Below the pieces are notes generated by a model, which saw only the letters and a list, made by a program, of their open reading frames with translations, was not told the origin of the DNA and did not search any database. From PNNG01 sp046291695 (lineage in GTDB: Bacteria > Bacteroidota > Bacteroidia > UBA7662), in the NCBI GenBank assembly GCA_046291695.1, contig JBKBSO010000001.1, forward strand, positions 1 to 64,000: DNA of 64,000 bases, in the 5' to 3' direction. Below, piece by piece: positions 52,039-60,914 of this stretch (its first letter is position 1; each line of letters begins with the position of its first letter). The translations under genes and the position numbers were made by a program.

Positions 52039-53007
52039 TTAGTCGAAGGCTTGGTTTACGATGGACGCGTTTTGGATGAGCAAGTCATATTGGTCGGGAC
52101 TAATATCATTGTAGAAGAAGTTAACCGGGTTGACTTTCACCCCGTCTTTGATTACCTCGTAATGAAGGTGGGGGGCGGTGCTCTTCCCGGTATTACCCAC
52201 AAAGCCAATCACTTCGCCGCGACTCACTTTTTGCCCCAGGCGTACATTGAAGCGCGACATATGGGCATAAAGTGTTTTATAGCCGTAGCCGTGGTCTATG
52301 ATCACGGCATTGCCGTAGCCTTTGTCGAGACGTTTAATTTCAACCACTTTGCCATCGCCGGTAGCGTAGATTTCGGTGCGCATGGGCGCAGTAAAATCGA
52401 TGCCTTCGTGCATTTTGATGGTTTTGTAAATGGGGTCGATTCGGTAGCCAAAACCTGATCCAATACGGGTGAGGTCTTTATTCGAAACCGGCTGAATGGC
52501 TGGAATGGCTGCCAACAGGGCCGATTTGTCTTTCACCATGCTTACCACCTCATCGTAGCTTTTCGATTGAATGTAGAGTTGCTTCGCCAGTGTATTAACC
52601 CTATTGGCCGTTTCGATCATCAGTTGGCTGTTGCTGTAGTTTTGCAGTTGCCGATAATCGTTGCCCGAAAAGCCAGCTCTGCGGGTATTTTCGGGTATGG
52701 GCTCTGCTTCAAAAACCACGCGATAGATATTATCATCGCGGTTTTGCAGGTCGCCCAGGGCCTTGTCCATCAGGTCGAGCTTTTGGTTCATGAGCTTGTA
52801 TTGCAGCTCCAGCTGGCTGATTTCGCGTTTTAGCTGCTTTTCCTTGGGCGAATCGAGGTAGGTATAGGCAATGGCGATGATGACAAAGGCGAAAACAGCG
52901 GTAGCCGACAAAAAGCCAAAAATGCGGAGCAACAGCCGCTTCCAGCTCATCTCCACCTTTTCGTATTTTAATTTCGATGCGTTGTAGTAATACTTTACCC
53001 TCGCCAT
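52039..53007 (-). CDS. M23 family (LytM) peptidoglycan peptidase, membrane-anchored
   Basis: The 322-residue protein has one N-terminal transmembrane helix (FGFLSATAVFAFVIIAIAYTYL near 30-50), a coiled-coil segment (KEKQLKREISQLELQYKLMNQ, about 58-100) and a C-terminal LytM domain: KMHEGIDFTAPMRTEIYA with the zinc ligands H and D near 200, KTLYAHMSRF, and STAPHLHYEVIKDG with HLH. It should cleave peptide cross-links or activate amidases in the periplasm. A TAAATTTG box lies about 60 nt upstream. Confidence 0.92.
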   Translation of the reverse strand: MARVKYYYNASKLKYEKVEMSWKRLLLRIFGFLSATAVFAFVIIAIAYTYLDSPKEKQLKREISQLELQYKLMNQKLDLMDKALGDLQNRDDNIYRVVFEAEPIPENTRRAGFSGNDYRQLQNYSNSQLMIETANRVNTLAKQLYIQSKSYDEVVSMVKDKSALLAAIPAIQPVSNKDLTRIGSGFGYRIDPIYKTIKMHEGIDFTAPMRTEIYATGDGKVVEIKRLDKGYGNAVIIDHGYGYKTLYAHMSRFNVRLGQKVSRGEVIGFVGNTGKSTAPHLHYEVIKDGVKVNPVNFFYNDISPDQYDLLIQNASIVNQAFD

Positions 53008-53066
53008 GCTTTCGTTTTTATCACTAATTTAGCGGCGCTGAAATTACAACAGCTTAGCAGCCTTTG

Positions 53067-53074
53067 CAAATTTA
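53067..53074 (-). promoter_or_regulatory. -7 box TAAATTTG upstream of the M23 peptidase-merR unit
   Basis: Exact TAnnTTTG match 59 nt before the ATG at 53007, in the divergent gap with alaS. No well-spaced -33 element was found. Confidence 0.45.
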
Positions 53075-53115
53075 GTTTCAGTACAAAAAGCTATTAATCG
53101 GAAGTTCAGCCATTT

Positions 53116-55746
53116 ATGACAGCCAACCAGATCCGCCAACAATTCCTTGACTTTTTTAAGGAGCGCGGACATGAGATCGAAAAGCCGGCACCCATTGTAC
53201 TCAAAGGCGATCCCAGCCTGATGTTTACCAATGCCGGTATGAACCAGTTTAAAGAATTATTCCTCGGCAATCAGCCTGTGCGTCATCCTCGTGTGGCCGA
53301 TACCCAGCATTGCCTGCGGGTATCGGGCAAGCACAACGACTTGGAAGATGTAGGCCACGATACCTACCACCACACCATGTTCGAGATGCTCGGTAACTGG
53401 AGTTTTGGCGATTATTTCAAAAAGGAAGCCATCGATTGGGCCTGGGAATTGCTTACTGAGGTATATAAATTGGATAAAGACCGCTTGTATGTAACGGTAT
53501 TCGAAGGCGATCAAGCCGATGGCCTTGCCTTTGACCATGAAGCTAAAAACGAATGGTTGAAGTGGGTGCCGGCCGAACGCATTCTCAACGGGAATAAAAA
53601 AGACAATTTCTGGGAAATGGGCGAGCAGGGGCCATGCGGGCCTTGTTCTGAAATTCACATTGACTTACGTCCGGATAGCGAACGTCAGGCCATATCAGGG
53701 GCAAGTCTGGTGAACAACGACCACCCACAACTGATTGAAGTGTGGAACTTGGTCTTTATGGAATTCAACCGAAAAGCTGATGGTACGCTCGAAAAACTTC
53801 CGGCCAGGCATGTTGATACTGGCATGGGCTTCGAGCGTTTATGTCGTGCCATAGCCGGAAAGAGCAGCAATTATGATACCGATGTGTTTCAGCCACTTAT
53901 TCAGAAGTTGGAGCAGTTGAGCGGACATAGCTACGGACAAAAAGAAGAAACCGACATTGCTTTTCGGGTGATTGCCGACCATATCCGGGCCATAAGCTTT
54001 GTGATTGCCGATGGCCAGTTGCCTTCGAACAACAAAGCCGGTTATGTAGTACGTAGAATATTACGCAGGGCCTTACGCTACGGCTATACCTTTTTGGGGC
54101 TGGAGGAGCCCTTTATGTACCAACTGGTGCTCGTTTTATCGGAGCAGATGGGCGCTGTATTCACCCAACTTCCACCACAGCTCTTGTTTGTGCAGCGCAT
54201 TGTAAAGGAAGAGGAAGTCGCTTTTTTGCGTACCCTCACCAATGGCCTGCGCAGGTTGGGCCAGGTGCAAGACGAGTTGCAGGAGCAAGGCAGCAAGCAA
54301 ATTGATGGGGCCACGGCCTTTGAGTTGTTTGATACCTATGGCTTTCCGCTCGATTTAACCGCATTGATTGCACGTGAAAACGGCCTGACTGTAGATGAAG
54401 CAGGCTTCACTGCCGAAATGGAGAAGCAGAAAAACCGTTCGCGGGAAGCGGCCAAGGTAGATGCCGGCGATTGGGTTTTGGTGAGTGAAAATCAGGAGCC
54501 TGTGCAGTTTACCGGTTACGACCAGCATGAAACCGATTGCCAGATTCAACGGTATCGGGCATTGAAAGCCAAGAACAAAGCGGTGTTTCAATTGGTACTT
54601 AATGAAACCCCTTTTTATGCCGAAAGCGGAGGACAAGTGGGTGATACCGGCTGGCTTATAGGCGCCGAAGGCGATAAAATTAAGGTGCTGAACACCTACA
54701 AAGAAAATAACCTGCATGTTCACGAGGTAGATAAGCTCCCGGCTCGCCTAAACGATAGCTTTATAGCCCGCATCGATGCCGAAAAACGCCTGGCTACCGA
54801 GTCGAACCACTCAGCCACACATTTGTTACATGCTGCCTTGCGTCAGGTTTTAGGAACACATGTGGAGCAAAAGGGAAGTCTGGTGAATGCCGATTACCTC
54901 CGTTTCGACTTTTCACACTTCGCCAAAATGAGCGATGAAGAATTGTTGGCCGTAGAAGAAGCAGTAAACCAAAGGATTGAAGCCTCCATTGCCCTTGAAG
55001 AACATCGGCAGATGGCCATAGCCGATGCCAAAAGCATGGGTGCCATGGCTTTATTTGGCGAAAAATATGGGGAGCAGGTGCGTGTAGTTTGTTTCGACCG
55101 CAATTACAGTGTGGAACTCTGTGGAGGCACCCATGTGCAGAATACCGCCCAAATCGGACTTTTTAAAATCACCACCGAATCGAGCATTGCCACAGGAGTA
55201 CGTAGGATTGAAGCTTATACCGGACAAAAAGCCCGGCAATGGGTTCAGTTGCAGCTTAACCAATTGCAGCATGTACGCGATTTGCTGAAAAACCCCAAGG
55301 ATTTGGTCATGCAAACACAAAAGCTGCTCGAAGAAGCCAATTCCTTGAGAAAAGAATTGGCCCAGCTCGAAGACTCACAACTGAGTGCGTTGGCGGCCTC
55401 CTTAAAATCGGCTTTCGAACCTATTTCAGCGGCCATGTGTTTGACAAAGCAGGTAGAAGTACGCTCGGCTGATGGTCTCAAGCGACTCGCCAGTGAATTA
55501 CGCAAGCAATACGAAAATAGTTTTGTGGTATTGGGAGCGGTGGTGAGTGAAAAACCCCAATTGGTGGTGGCTATTGGCGACGCCTTGCTTCAAGCCAAGG
55601 GCTTAGACGCCGGTCAAATTGTGCGTGAAGCAGCCAAGGCCATGCAGGGCGGTGGCGGAGGTCAGCCTTTCTTGGCTACAGCCGGAGGTTCAAAAATTTC
55701 AGGATTAACCGATGCCATAGCTGCATCTAAAGCTTATATCAAATAG
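53116..55746 (+). CDS. alaS: Alanyl-tRNA synthetase
   Basis: The 876-residue class II synthetase opens TANQIRQQFLDFFKERGHE, with KGDPSLMFTNAGMNQFKELF, the catalytic core WNLVFMEFNR and GMGFERL, the editing domain zinc motif ESNHSATHLLHAAL near 567 and VELCGGTHVQNTAQIG near 660. A C-Ala coiled coil and GGGGGQPFLATAGG at the end complete it. It charges tRNA-Ala and hydrolyses Ser/Gly mischarged tRNA. All domains are present. gatB follows one base later. Confidence 0.97.
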   Translation: MTANQIRQQFLDFFKERGHEIEKPAPIVLKGDPSLMFTNAGMNQFKELFLGNQPVRHPRVADTQHCLRVSGKHNDLEDVGHDTYHHTMFEMLGNWSFGDYFKKEAIDWAWELLTEVYKLDKDRLYVTVFEGDQADGLAFDHEAKNEWLKWVPAERILNGNKKDNFWEMGEQGPCGPCSEIHIDLRPDSERQAISGASLVNNDHPQLIEVWNLVFMEFNRKADGTLEKLPARHVDTGMGFERLCRAIAGKSSNYDTDVFQPLIQKLEQLSGHSYGQKEETDIAFRVIADHIRAISFVIADGQLPSNNKAGYVVRRILRRALRYGYTFLGLEEPFMYQLVLVLSEQMGAVFTQLPPQLLFVQRIVKEEEVAFLRTLTNGLRRLGQVQDELQEQGSKQIDGATAFELFDTYGFPLDLTALIARENGLTVDEAGFTAEMEKQKNRSREAAKVDAGDWVLVSENQEPVQFTGYDQHETDCQIQRYRALKAKNKAVFQLVLNETPFYAESGGQVGDTGWLIGAEGDKIKVLNTYKENNLHVHEVDKLPARLNDSFIARIDAEKRLATESNHSATHLLHAALRQVLGTHVEQKGSLVNADYLRFDFSHFAKMSDEELLAVEEAVNQRIEASIALEEHRQMAIADAKSMGAMALFGEKYGEQVRVVCFDRNYSVELCGGTHVQNTAQIGLFKITTESSIATGVRRIEAYTGQKARQWVQLQLNQLQHVRDLLKNPKDLVMQTQKLLEEANSLRKELAQLEDSQLSALAASLKSAFEPISAAMCLTKQVEVRSADGLKRLASELRKQYENSFVVLGAVVSEKPQLVVAIGDALLQAKGLDAGQIVREAAKAMQGGGGGQPFLATAGGSKISGLTDAIAASKAYIK

Positions 55747-55747
55747 C

Positions 55748-57205
55748 ATGTCGAACAGCATTTACGATGATTATGAATTGGTAGTGGGGCTTGAGGTACA
55801 CGCCCAACTCAATACCCAATCGAAGGCCTTTTCGTCGGATTCGGCGGCTTATGGTGCCGCACCCAACACCCAGATAAGTCCGGTTTCTTTGGGACATCCC
55901 GGAACTTTACCCAAATTTAACGAACGATCGCTGGAGTTTGGTGTAAAGCTCGGCTTGGCCATGAATTGTGAAATCCGCCGCTGGAATGAGTTTGCCCGTA
56001 AAAACTACTTCTATGCCGATTTGCCTAAAGGCTATCAAATTACCCAGCATACCACACCCTTATGTCATGATGGATGGCTTGAAATAGCCACCGACGATGG
56101 CAGCAAGCGCAGGATAGGCATTACCCGTATCCATATGGAAGAAGATGCGGGCAAAAGCATGCACGACCAAGATCCTTATGATTCACTTATCGACCTGAAT
56201 CGCTGTGGGGTACCCCTGCTTGAAATTGTAAGCGAACCCGATATGCGAACCCCGCGGGAAGCCTATAACTACCTCACCGAAGTACGTAAATTGGTGCGCT
56301 ACCTCGATATATGTGATGGCAATATGGAAGAGGGCAGCTTGCGTTGCGATGCCAACATCAGCGTGCGGAAAAAAGGGGCAAGTGCTTTTGGAACCAAGGT
56401 AGAAGTCAAAAATATGAACTCTATCCGCAATGTGCAGCGTGCTATTGAGCATGAGTTCAAACGCCAAATCGACATGCTGCAGGCTGGAGAAACCATTTAT
56501 AGCGAAACCCGTTCGTTCGATGCGGTTAATGGCACCACCTTTGCCCTGCGTTCCAAGGAACAAGCCAATGATTACCGCTATTTTCCTGAGCCTGATTTGC
56601 AGCCCTTGGTAGTGGAGCCGGCCTATATCGCTGGTGTGCGCGCGCAGATGCCGCCCTTACCCACAGAACTGTTTGAGCGCTTTACCAGCGAGTATGGCTT
56701 GAACGAATACGATGCTTCAGTACTTACCGATACACGTGAAGTAGCACTTTATTTCAATGAGCTTACAAGCCTCACCAACAGCTATAAACAAGCAGCAAAC
56801 TGGGTAATGGGGCCGGTTAAATCATGGTTAAATGCCGAGGCTGCCCATATGGATGAGTTTCCCTTAAGCAGCAAGCAGCTAGCAGTTTTAATTCAATTGG
56901 TAGATGAGGGAACCGTGAGCCACAGCGTTGCGGCCCAAAAGTTATTCCCCGCACTGATGGAGCAACCACATGCCAATCCGATTGACTTGGCCCGCAGCAT
57001 GAACCTGGTACAAGAGCGCAACGAAGATGAACTGCGTGCACAGGTAGAAGCTGTATTGGCAGCTTGGCCCGATAAAGTTGCCGAATATAAAGCCGGTAAA
57101 AAAGGGGTGTTGGGTTTGTTTATGGGCGACGTGATGAAACGTACCCAGGGCAAAGCTGACCCCAAACTCACCAACCAATTATTAACCGAAATCCTTTCAA
57201 AATAA
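55748..57205 (+). CDS. gatB: Aspartyl/glutamyl-tRNA(Asn/Gln) amidotransferase subunit B
   Basis: The 485-residue subunit transamidates Glu-tRNA(Gln) or Asp-tRNA(Asn) using ammonia from GatA. It shows YELVVGLEVHAQLNTQSKAF, NFSPVSLGHPGTLPK-like QISPVSLGHPGTLPKFN, GITRIHMEEDAGKSMHD, EGSLRCDANISVRKKG and DYRYFPEPDLQPL, with the C-terminal YqeY-like tail. The cysteine pairs seen near residues 25-45 in many GatB proteins are replaced by Ser/Ala here, a variant common in Bacteroidota. GatA and GatC are elsewhere. It is coupled closely to alaS. Confidence 0.96.
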   Translation: MSNSIYDDYELVVGLEVHAQLNTQSKAFSSDSAAYGAAPNTQISPVSLGHPGTLPKFNERSLEFGVKLGLAMNCEIRRWNEFARKNYFYADLPKGYQITQHTTPLCHDGWLEIATDDGSKRRIGITRIHMEEDAGKSMHDQDPYDSLIDLNRCGVPLLEIVSEPDMRTPREAYNYLTEVRKLVRYLDICDGNMEEGSLRCDANISVRKKGASAFGTKVEVKNMNSIRNVQRAIEHEFKRQIDMLQAGETIYSETRSFDAVNGTTFALRSKEQANDYRYFPEPDLQPLVVEPAYIAGVRAQMPPLPTELFERFTSEYGLNEYDASVLTDTREVALYFNELTSLTNSYKQAANWVMGPVKSWLNAEAAHMDEFPLSSKQLAVLIQLVDEGTVSHSVAAQKLFPALMEQPHANPIDLARSMNLVQERNEDELRAQVEAVLAAWPDKVAEYKAGKKGVLGLFMGDVMKRTQGKADPKLTNQLLTEILSK

Positions 57206-57209
57206 TCAT

Positions 57210-58340
57210 ATGCGAATTTCAAAAATGCTGCTTTTTTTAGCAGCGCTCAGCATCACTGCCTGTACCCAAAAGGCCAACGATCGATTTACCATCAAGGGCA
57301 ATGTGAGCGGTGCTTCGGGCGAAATGCTTCGTTTAATCGAGTTTACCCTCGATGATGCCGTAACCATCGACTCTGTGGCCATTGCAGAAGATGGTAGTTT
57401 TAGTATCAGTTCGGCCAATACCGAACCCACAGTGTATATGCTCGCTTTGTCGAATAGCGGTCTTATTCCTGTATTGGTTACCAATGGCGATGAAGTGAAT
57501 ATCAACAGCTCGGCCGATCAGTTTATTGTGGCGGCCGACATTCAGGGATCTGCGGGTACCCAGGCGCTGGTGAATTATTTTCGCGAGTTTAACGTGTTTC
57601 AGGAAAAGGTGGCCGAGCTCAATAGTAACCTGATGCCCTACACAAATATGCCCGAATTTGAAGCCATGAAGGAAGAAGCACAGGGACAATACCAAGCCTT
57701 ACAGGCTTTTCAGCGTAATTACGTGAAGCAATTTATAAATGAGGAAAAAACCAGTATAGTGCCGGTTTTCGCCGCCTTGTATGCCGCTAATTTTTTATCG
57801 CCCGAGGAAGAGTTCGACTGGTTTATGGGGCTTAAAGAGCGCTTTGAGCGCGATTACAGTGAAAGCAAGTACACCCAGTGGTTCGCGCAATTTGTTGCGC
57901 CATACGAAAGTTTGGCCCTTTTGCAACCCGGTAAGCCGGCTCCAGACTTTAAGTTGGCAACCCCCGAAGGCGATAGCCTGGCCCTGAGCGATTTGCGTGG
58001 CAAATATGTGTTGGTGGATTTTTGGGCCTCTTGGTGCGCGCCCTGCCGACAGGAAAACCCCAATATTGTTAAGATGTACGAGCGCTTTAAAGGCAAAAAT
58101 TTTGAGATTCTTGGTGTATCACTCGACCGCGACAGAGATGGTTGGGTCAAGGCCATTAAAGACGATAAACTGGTATGGAAGCAGGTAAGTGATCTTAAGT
58201 TTTGGGATTCGATGGTAACGGGCTTATACGCCATTCAGTCGATTCCGGCTACCCTCATCGTTGATCCGGAGGGTTTGATCGTAGCGCGCAACCTGAGAGG
58301 TCCTGAGCTGGAAGAAAGGCTCGCTAGTCTGCTCAACTAA
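57210..58340 (+). CDS. TlpA-like thiol-disulfide lipoprotein with DUF4369 domain
   Basis: The 376-residue protein has a lipoprotein signal (MLLFLAALSITACTQ, Cys near 18). An N-terminal DUF4369-type beta domain (FTIKGNVSGASGEMLRLIEF) and a helical middle follow, then a C-terminal thioredoxin fold with APDFKLATPEGDSLALSDLRGKYVLVDFW (core LVDFWASWCAPCRQENP) near 265-280. It should reduce or shuffle disulfides of periplasmic proteins, for example in cytochrome maturation. It lies 4 bp after gatB, with a terminator-like stem after the stop. Confidence 0.9.
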   Translation: MRISKMLLFLAALSITACTQKANDRFTIKGNVSGASGEMLRLIEFTLDDAVTIDSVAIAEDGSFSISSANTEPTVYMLALSNSGLIPVLVTNGDEVNINSSADQFIVAADIQGSAGTQALVNYFREFNVFQEKVAELNSNLMPYTNMPEFEAMKEEAQGQYQALQAFQRNYVKQFINEEKTSIVPVFAALYAANFLSPEEEFDWFMGLKERFERDYSESKYTQWFAQFVAPYESLALLQPGKPAPDFKLATPEGDSLALSDLRGKYVLVDFWASWCAPCRQENPNIVKMYERFKGKNFEILGVSLDRDRDGWVKAIKDDKLVWKQVSDLKFWDSMVTGLYAIQSIPATLIVDPEGLIVARNLRGPELEERLASLLN

Positions 58341-58342
58341 AG

Positions 58343-58378
58343 AAATCGCGGGAAGTAGGTTTGGGCTTCCCGCGATTT
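58343..58378 (+). terminator. Stem-loop after the TlpA-like gene
   Basis: The arms AAATCGCGGGAAG (58343-58355) and CTTCCCGCGATTT (58366-58378) are perfect complements over 13 bp, with a 10-nt loop. The following T-run is weak (TTTAATAATAA), so it may act with other factors or protect the 3' end. Confidence 0.75.
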
Positions 58379-58448
58379 AATAATAACTTAACAGCCGGCA
58401 TCCATAATGCTGAAAAATTGTATTTTTCTTTGGGGTTAAATTTAGGTT

Positions 58449-59138
58449 ATGAATCATAACAAGTATAAAATCCTGGCTGTAGACGATGAGCCGGACATCA
58501 TCGAAATCATCAGTTACAATCTTACCAAAGAAGGTTACGAGGTTTTAGCCGCCAGCAATGGGGCTGATGCCATAAAAATAGCCAAGGAACAAAAGCCCGA
58601 TTTAATCATACTCGACATCATGATGCCCAAGATGGACGGCATCGAAACCTGCCGGCAACTGCGCGAAATCGATAAGCTGAAAGGGACTTTTATTGTGTTT
58701 CTTACCGCCCGCGATGAAGAGTTTGTTGAAATCATGGGATTTAGCGCTGGCGCCGATGATTATATTTCCAAGCCCATCAAGCCTCGCGCTTTATTAAGTC
58801 GTATCAATGCCATATTGCGCCGAGGCGGCGCTAAAGAGGAACTTGCGCAACCCAAAATTGAAATCAACGACCTCATCATTGATCGCGAAACCTACATCGT
58901 GTACAAGGGCAACGAGCAGATTACCTTAGCCAAAAAAGAGTTTGAATTGTTGTATTTGCTGGCCAGTAAGCCGGGTAAAGTGTTCTCACGCGATATGATT
59001 CTGGAGCAAATTTGGGGCAATGATGTGGTGGTTATTAATCGCACCATCGACGTACACATCCGCAAGCTGCGCGAAAAGGTAGGCGAAGATTACATCCTCA
59101 CCGTAAAAGGGGTGGGCTATAAGTTCGATACGGAGTGA
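58449..59138 (+). CDS. Response regulator, OmpR/PhoB family
   Basis: The 229-residue protein has a receiver domain (KILAVDDEPDIIEII, phosphorylation Asp in LIILDIMMPKMDG near 55, FLTARD and SKPIKPRAL) and a C-terminal winged-helix domain (ITLAKKEFELLYLLASKPGKVFSRD, RTIDVHIRKLREKVGEDYILTVKGVGYKF; cores KEFELLYLLASKPG and VHIRKLREKVG). It should bind DNA when phosphorylated by the histidine kinase encoded next, with which it overlaps as GTGA. The regulon is unknown. Confidence 0.94.
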   Translation: MNHNKYKILAVDDEPDIIEIISYNLTKEGYEVLAASNGADAIKIAKEQKPDLIILDIMMPKMDGIETCRQLREIDKLKGTFIVFLTARDEEFVEIMGFSAGADDYISKPIKPRALLSRINAILRRGGAKEELAQPKIEINDLIIDRETYIVYKGNEQITLAKKEFELLYLLASKPGKVFSRDMILEQIWGNDVVVINRTIDVHIRKLREKVGEDYILTVKGVGYKFDTE

Positions 59139-60172
59139 AAAATCCCAAACCGGTTACCATCGCCTTGATGGCAGCACTGGTGATATCCTTGCTGCAATTG
59201 CCGGTTTGTTGGATTTTAGGGCTGCAAGGCTGGGCCTTGGTATTTCAATTGCTTTTGGCCTTTGGCATCAGCTATGTGGTTTCGGTTTTTGCGGTCAATT
59301 TTTTCATTTATCGCAAAATCAAGCTCATTTACAAAACCATTTATACCCTCAAATCAAATAAATTTAATCAGCAACTGGCCGAAAAGTTGGGAGAAGATCC
59401 ACTGTCGGAGGTAATGGCTGAAGTGCAAAGCTGGGCTCGCGAAAAAGGGGGAGAAACCGAGCAACAGCAATTGATGGAAACCTATCGTAAAGAGTTTTTG
59501 GGCAATGTGTCACACGAATTAAAAACGCCTATTTTTAACATTCAGGGCTATATTCATTCTTTACTCGATGGGGCACTTGAAGACCAGGACCTCACTCGCC
59601 ATTTTCTTAAAAAGGCTGCAAAAAGTGCCGATCGGATGGAGCATCTGGTAAAAGACCTGCTCACCATTTCAGAACTAGAGAGCGGATCGGGTAAGCTCGA
59701 TCTTGAAACCTTCGATATTTACGAGCTCATCCGCGATATTTTTGATGCACTTGAATTCAAGGCTCGGGAAAAACAAATTGCTTTGGCGTTTAAACAGGGT
59801 TGTAATCCGCCTTTTTTTGTGAAGGCCGATAAGAAAAAAATCAGACAGGTATTTGTAAACCTCATAACCAATTCAGTAAAGTATGGTAAGCCCGAGGGTC
59901 AAACCTTGGTAGGCATGTACGATATGGATAAAAATTACCTCATTGAGGTATCCGACAACGGTATTGGCATAGCCGAAGAACATCTTTCACGCTTGTTTGA
60001 GCGGTTTTATAGGGTCGATAAAGGCCGTTCGCGCGATGAGGGGGGTACTGGCCTAGGATTGGCCATTGTTAAGCACATCATAGAGGCCCATAGTCAAACC
60101 ATTAATGTTCGCTCCACACCCGGCATTGGAAGTACTTTTGGCGTAACCCTCGCCAAAGCGCTGGATAAGTAA
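59135..60172 (+). CDS. Sensor histidine kinase (PhoR-like)
   Basis: The 345-residue protein has two N-terminal membrane helices (to about 62) with hardly any periplasmic loop. A short linker, HisKA with GNVSHELKTPIFNIQGYIHSLL (core VSHELKTPIFN, His near 128) and an HATPase domain follow (NLITNSVKYG, VSDNGIGIAEEHLSRLFERFYR, GGTGLGLAIVKHI). It starts with GTG overlapping the regulator stop. The near lack of an external domain suggests it senses membrane or cytoplasmic signals. Signal and targets are unknown. Confidence 0.93.
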   Translation: MKNPKPVTIALMAALVISLLQLPVCWILGLQGWALVFQLLLAFGISYVVSVFAVNFFIYRKIKLIYKTIYTLKSNKFNQQLAEKLGEDPLSEVMAEVQSWAREKGGETEQQQLMETYRKEFLGNVSHELKTPIFNIQGYIHSLLDGALEDQDLTRHFLKKAAKSADRMEHLVKDLLTISELESGSGKLDLETFDIYELIRDIFDALEFKAREKQIALAFKQGCNPPFFVKADKKKIRQVFVNLITNSVKYGKPEGQTLVGMYDMDKNYLIEVSDNGIGIAEEHLSRLFERFYRVDKGRSRDEGGTGLGLAIVKHIIEAHSQTINVRSTPGIGSTFGVTLAKALDK

Positions 60173-60182
60173 TGCATTCAAC

Positions 60183-60190
60183 TATTTTTG
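60183..60190 (+). promoter_or_regulatory. -7 box TATTTTTG four bases before the RluA-type gene start
   Basis: Exact TAnnTTTG match, spacer CAGG, then ATG. Spacing is identical to ruvB and kdsA. Confidence 0.6.
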
Positions 60191-60194
60191 CAGG

Positions 60195-60914
60195 ATGAAA
60201 AAACTGCAGTTCACCGATCTGATCCTTTTCGAAAACGATCGGGTAGTGGTGGTCAATAAACCTCCGATGTTGAGTTCACTCGACGAACGTTTCGCCGATG
60301 CACCTTCGGTATTGCGCCTGGCTAAAGCTTATCATGCTGATTTAAGGCTTTGCCACCGTATCGATAAGGAAACCTCAGGTGCGCTCATTTTGGCGAAAGA
60401 CGACGAATCCTATCGCTTCATTTCTATGGAATTTGAGCACCGCCGGGTCATTAAAAAGTATCATGCCATTGTGGAGGGTATTCATCAGTTCGATATGCAA
60501 GAGGTTGACTTGCCGATAGGCACCGGAAGAAATGGTTTGATGCGCATCGATTTTGGTAGTGGTAAAGAATCCCTTACCTATTTTCAATCGCTACAGTATT
60601 ATCGTCATTATACCTTGGTGGAATGTACGCCCATCACCGGGCGTACACACCAAATACGTGTTCACCTGGCCTCACTTAAAGCTGTTATTGCGAACGATAC
60701 CGCATATGGCGCCAAAGTACCCTATTTGTCGCAGTTAAAGCGTAAATTCAATCTGGGTAAGTTCGAAGAAGAATCGCCGATGATCCGACGCTTTGCCTTG
60801 CACGCCCGCCAAGTGAAGTTTCGATTTGCCGAGGACGAAGAAATTGAAGTGACAGCGGATTATCCAAACGATTTTCAGGTGTTTTTGAAGCAACTCGACA
60901 AATACGACAGCTGA
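60195..60914 (+). CDS. RluA-family pseudouridine synthase
   Basis: The 239-residue enzyme isomerises uridine in rRNA or tRNA. It has the catalytic motif LCHRIDKETSGALILAKDDE near 57 (Asp in RIDKETSG) and the GRTHQIRVHLASL motif near 146. It lacks an S4 domain and is shorter than RluC/D, resembling RluA-like single-domain enzymes. The substrate uridine is not predictable. It overlaps the next gene by one base. Confidence 0.92.
   Translation: MKKLQFTDLILFENDRVVVVNKPPMLSSLDERFADAPSVLRLAKAYHADLRLCHRIDKETSGALILAKDDESYRFISMEFEHRRVIKKYHAIVEGIHQFDMQEVDLPIGTGRNGLMRIDFGSGKESLTYFQSLQYYRHYTLVECTPITGRTHQIRVHLASLKAVIANDTAYGAKVPYLSQLKRKFNLGKFEEESPMIRRFALHARQVKFRFAEDEEIEVTADYPNDFQVFLKQLDKYDS

Noticed and set aside
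51853..52458. Plus-strand open frame of 201 codons
   Set aside because: Antisense to the merR and M23 genes, both of which show intact family motifs.
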